Shown here: positions 13,772 to 14,956 of the stretch, one piece after another
How positions within the stretch are numbered: position 1 is the stretch's first letter
Layout: each line of letters starts with the position of its first letter
NCBI GenBank assembly: GCA_934466455.1
Contig: CAKSLF010000028.1
Location: forward strand, 1-14,956
Length of the DNA: 14,956 bases
Direction of reading: 5' to 3'
Source: an uncultured Oscillospiraceae bacterium
Lineage (GTDB): Bacteria > Bacillota > Clostridia > Oscillospirales > Ruminococcaceae
The notes under the pieces: generated by a model
What the model saw: the letters and a program-made list of their open reading frames with translations, nothing else
Database searches by the model: none
Told to the model about the DNA's origin: nothing
Made by a program: the position numbers and the translations under genes

Positions 13772-14368
13772 TCAATCGTCAAATACATCTATGCTTTGTC
13801 GGCGGGTTTTTGGTGCTTTGTGTCCCGCCGCAGACGGCACGATTTTATCAATCGGCACGCCGGCTTCGTATTCTGCGATTTCCGGCGCAAGAGATTGCAG
13901 GCGGGTTTTTACCATTCCCTCGGATACCTCAAATTCCTCCGCAATTTGACGCAGTGCGCGCGCTTCATCGGATAAAAATAATAAACATATGTTCTCGTAA
14001 AAAAGAATAAATTCTTTATATGGCATAAGAAGCTGGGCTGCGCCCTCGTTTGCCTGCCATTCAATAGCGGTGGATGCATTTTCATCGGTGCAAAGAAAAT
14101 TTTCTCCCTCATGTAAAAAATAATGCACAAGCTCATGGGAGGCGGCAAAGCGTCTTCCTGCCTTTCCTCTGTTTGCGGAAAGGACTATTTTGCTGCTGTG
14201 CTTTCCCCGCAAAAGCATACCGGAAAAGCGTTTGCTGTCAAATTCATATACTTCAACCTCTATACCGAGGCTTTTTGCAAGAGCATAAGGATTAAAGCGT
14301 CCCTCCGGGGCACTTTCTCTGATAAGCTCCACCCTTTGGTAAAGCTCCGCCTTATTCAAAAAATTCAT
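13772..14368 (-). CDS. ImmA/IrrE-family metallopeptidase
   Basis: This 198-residue protein carries the zinc motif HELVH (78-82) in ASHELVHYFLHE, followed by IEWQANEGAAQLLMP (102-116), where Glu103 or Glu108 would supply the third ligand; this is the ImmA/IrrE (peptidase M78) signature. A C-terminal helical part (about 134-155) resembles a degenerate helix-turn-helix. In characterised systems ImmA or IrrE cleaves an XRE-type repressor after a stress signal. Here the start codon follows the XRE gene's stop directly (TAAATG), with AGGAGG 9 bases upstream, so the pair is co-transcribed and the XRE protein is the natural substrate candidate. It is shorter than toxin-antitoxin versions and looks intact. 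Confidence 0.9.
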   Translation of the reverse strand: MNFLNKAELYQRVELIRESAPEGRFNPYALAKSLGIEVEVYEFDSKRFSGMLLRGKHSSKIVLSANRGKAGRRFAASHELVHYFLHEGENFLCTDENASTAIEWQANEGAAQLLMPYKEFILFYENICLLFLSDEARALRQIAEEFEVSEGMVKTRLQSLAPEIAEYEAGVPIDKIVPSAAGHKAPKTRRQSIDVFDD

Positions 14369-14689
14369 TTATTTGTCCTCCTGCTTAAAGCGGCGGGCAA
14401 CCTCCAAAAGAAGGCTCATATCTTTTTCGGAAAGGTCAAGCTCCTTTGCGCTGCGCAAAAAGCTGAAATACATTTCCGGATATTCGGATTCCTCCGCATA
14501 TTCGTTTCCCATAAGATAGTCCGAGCTTACGCCGAAATATTGCGCTACCCGCAGTATTTTATCGCCGGAGGGCATATTTTTGTCCCACTTGATAATGGAG
14601 TTTTTTGAAAAGCCGCATTCCTTTTCCACCTGAGCAACGCTTACACCCTTTTGCGCCGCAAGGATCCGAATTCTTTTAAGCATATCCAT
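14369..14689 (-). CDS. XRE-family transcriptional repressor
   Basis: This 106-residue protein has an XRE/Cro helix-turn-helix at about 3-60 (MLKRIRILAAQKGVSVAQVEK, then FSKNSIIKW and a DYLMG ending), followed by a charged C-terminal helix. The start is the ATG at 14689, with AAGGAAG just upstream. An in-frame ATG at 14752 would lie on the predicted transcription start of the promoter at 14759-14787 and has no binding site, so I reject it. It is encoded ahead of the ImmA/IrrE-like protease with no gap, like ImmR-ImmA pairs of mobile elements and stress loci. It probably represses its own promoter. Confidence 0.9.
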   Translation of the reverse strand: MDMLKRIRILAAQKGVSVAQVEKECGFSKNSIIKWDKNMPSGDKILRVAQYFGVSSDYLMGNEYAEESEYPEMYFSFLRSAKELDLSEKDMSLLLEVARRFKQEDK

Positions 14690-14758
14690 AAAATCTTCCT
14701 TTCCGAACACGGTCTTGCCGCAGGCAATACCGCTTTTTTGGGTATATTCCATATCGTT

Positions 14759-14787
14759 ATTTTAGAATATTTTCTGTGCTTTGTCAA
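14759..14787 (-). promoter_or_regulatory. Promoter of the XRE-ImmA/IrrE unit
   Basis: A perfect -35 TTGACA (14787-14782), a 17-base spacer and TAAAAT (14764-14759) on the minus strand. Transcription should start near 14752, giving a leader of about 60 bases before the ATG at 14689. Confidence 0.85.
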
Positions 14788-14841
14788 GTAAACAATAATA
14801 ATTTTCACGGTCGGCAAAGGCGAATAATCCTTAAAATGGAC

Positions 14842-14883
14842 AAAACAAAAATCCTGTTGCAAAAGCAACAGGATTTTTGTTTT
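14842..14883. terminator. Terminator directly after tRNA-Gln
   Basis: A 19-base perfect stem around an AAAA loop, with core ATCCTGTTGC (14851-14860) and GCAACAGGAT (14865-14874) and T-rich outer arms on both strands. It begins at the CCA end of the tRNA and lies 54 bases before the -35 of the XRE promoter. Confidence 0.9.
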
Positions 14884-14885
14884 GG

Positions 14886-14956
14886 TTGGGCTGGCGGGAT
14901 TCGAACCCACGGGATGCAGGAGTCAAAGTCCTGTGCCTTACCGCTTGGCGACAGCC
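14886..14956 (-). tRNA. tRNA-Gln, anticodon TTG (first two bases beyond window)
   Basis: On the minus strand the anticodon loop reads CTTTGAC within ACAGGACTTTGACTCCTG, giving anticodon TTG (Gln). The T-arm GGTTCGAATCC and the D-arm GCCAAGCGGTAAGGC are typical. The acceptor stem starts GGCTG at the window edge and pairs with CAGCC; the expected T1 and G2, which would pair with the final CA, lie outside. CCA is encoded at 14885-14883. Confidence 0.95.

Noticed and set aside
14690..14752. Upstream ATG at 14752 as start of the XRE gene
   Set aside because: It falls on the predicted transcription start of a strong promoter and has no ribosome binding site; ATG 14689 has one.
13772..14956. Prophage or integrative element at the tRNA-Gln
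   Set aside because: Only the regulator-protease pair is present; no integrase, structural or transfer genes and no visible repeat of the tRNA 3' end. Kept only as a question in the findings.

Overview
The window looks like a low-to-moderate GC Gram-positive chromosome, probably a gut-type Clostridia member (Oscillospirales-like; this is inference from gene families and gene order, not a database match). Supporting signs are strong AGGAGG-type ribosome binding sites, TTGACA/TATAAT-like promoters, lipobox lipoproteins, TTG starts, DUF4428 and DUF1385 proteins, prmC, and a 7TM-sensor/soluble-kinase/LuxR-regulator module of a kind common in these bacteria. No CRISPR array, transposase, integrase or rRNA was seen.

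Layout. (1) 1-1528, minus strand: a promoter, a cobalamin (B12) riboswitch aptamer, an intrinsic terminator, a palindrome-rich leader, and then the 5' part of a gene for a secreted protein that runs off the left edge. This is a complete riboswitch control unit on a gene whose visible part is not a standard B12 synthesis or ABC-transport gene. (2) 1633-4953, plus strand: a three-gene signalling operon with 4-base overlaps. It encodes a 7TM sensor with a degenerate kinase-like C-terminus, a soluble HisKA_3-type kinase and a LuxR-type response regulator, and ends at a strong terminator. (3) 5033-8190, plus strand: a small receiver-like protein with Glu at the phospho-acceptor position, a lipoprotein made of two diverged repeats, a DUF4428 zinc-ribbon protein, and a broken lipoprotein gene. 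The broken gene has a 61-base insertion bounded by an exact 27-base direct repeat, plus four in-frame stops that all seem to fall at tryptophan positions.

(4) 8377-13731, minus strand: a five-gene operon that opens with a lipoprotein carrying FG-GAP/VCBS-like Ca-binding loops. It continues with an OmpR-family regulator, a HAMP-containing membrane kinase, a DUF1385 membrane protein and PrmC (release-factor glutamine methyltransferase). A perfect 15-base dyad sits against the -35 box of its promoter. (5) 13772-14956, minus strand: an XRE repressor and an ImmA/IrrE-type metallopeptidase form a tight two-gene unit with its own promoter, next to a tRNA-Gln(TTG) cut by the right edge.

The most notable points are the B12 riboswitch on a secreted protein, the signalling pairs that use degenerate partners (pseudo-kinase sensor, pseudo-receiver, lipoprotein co-sensor), and the pseudogene whose stops all replace apparent Trp codons.
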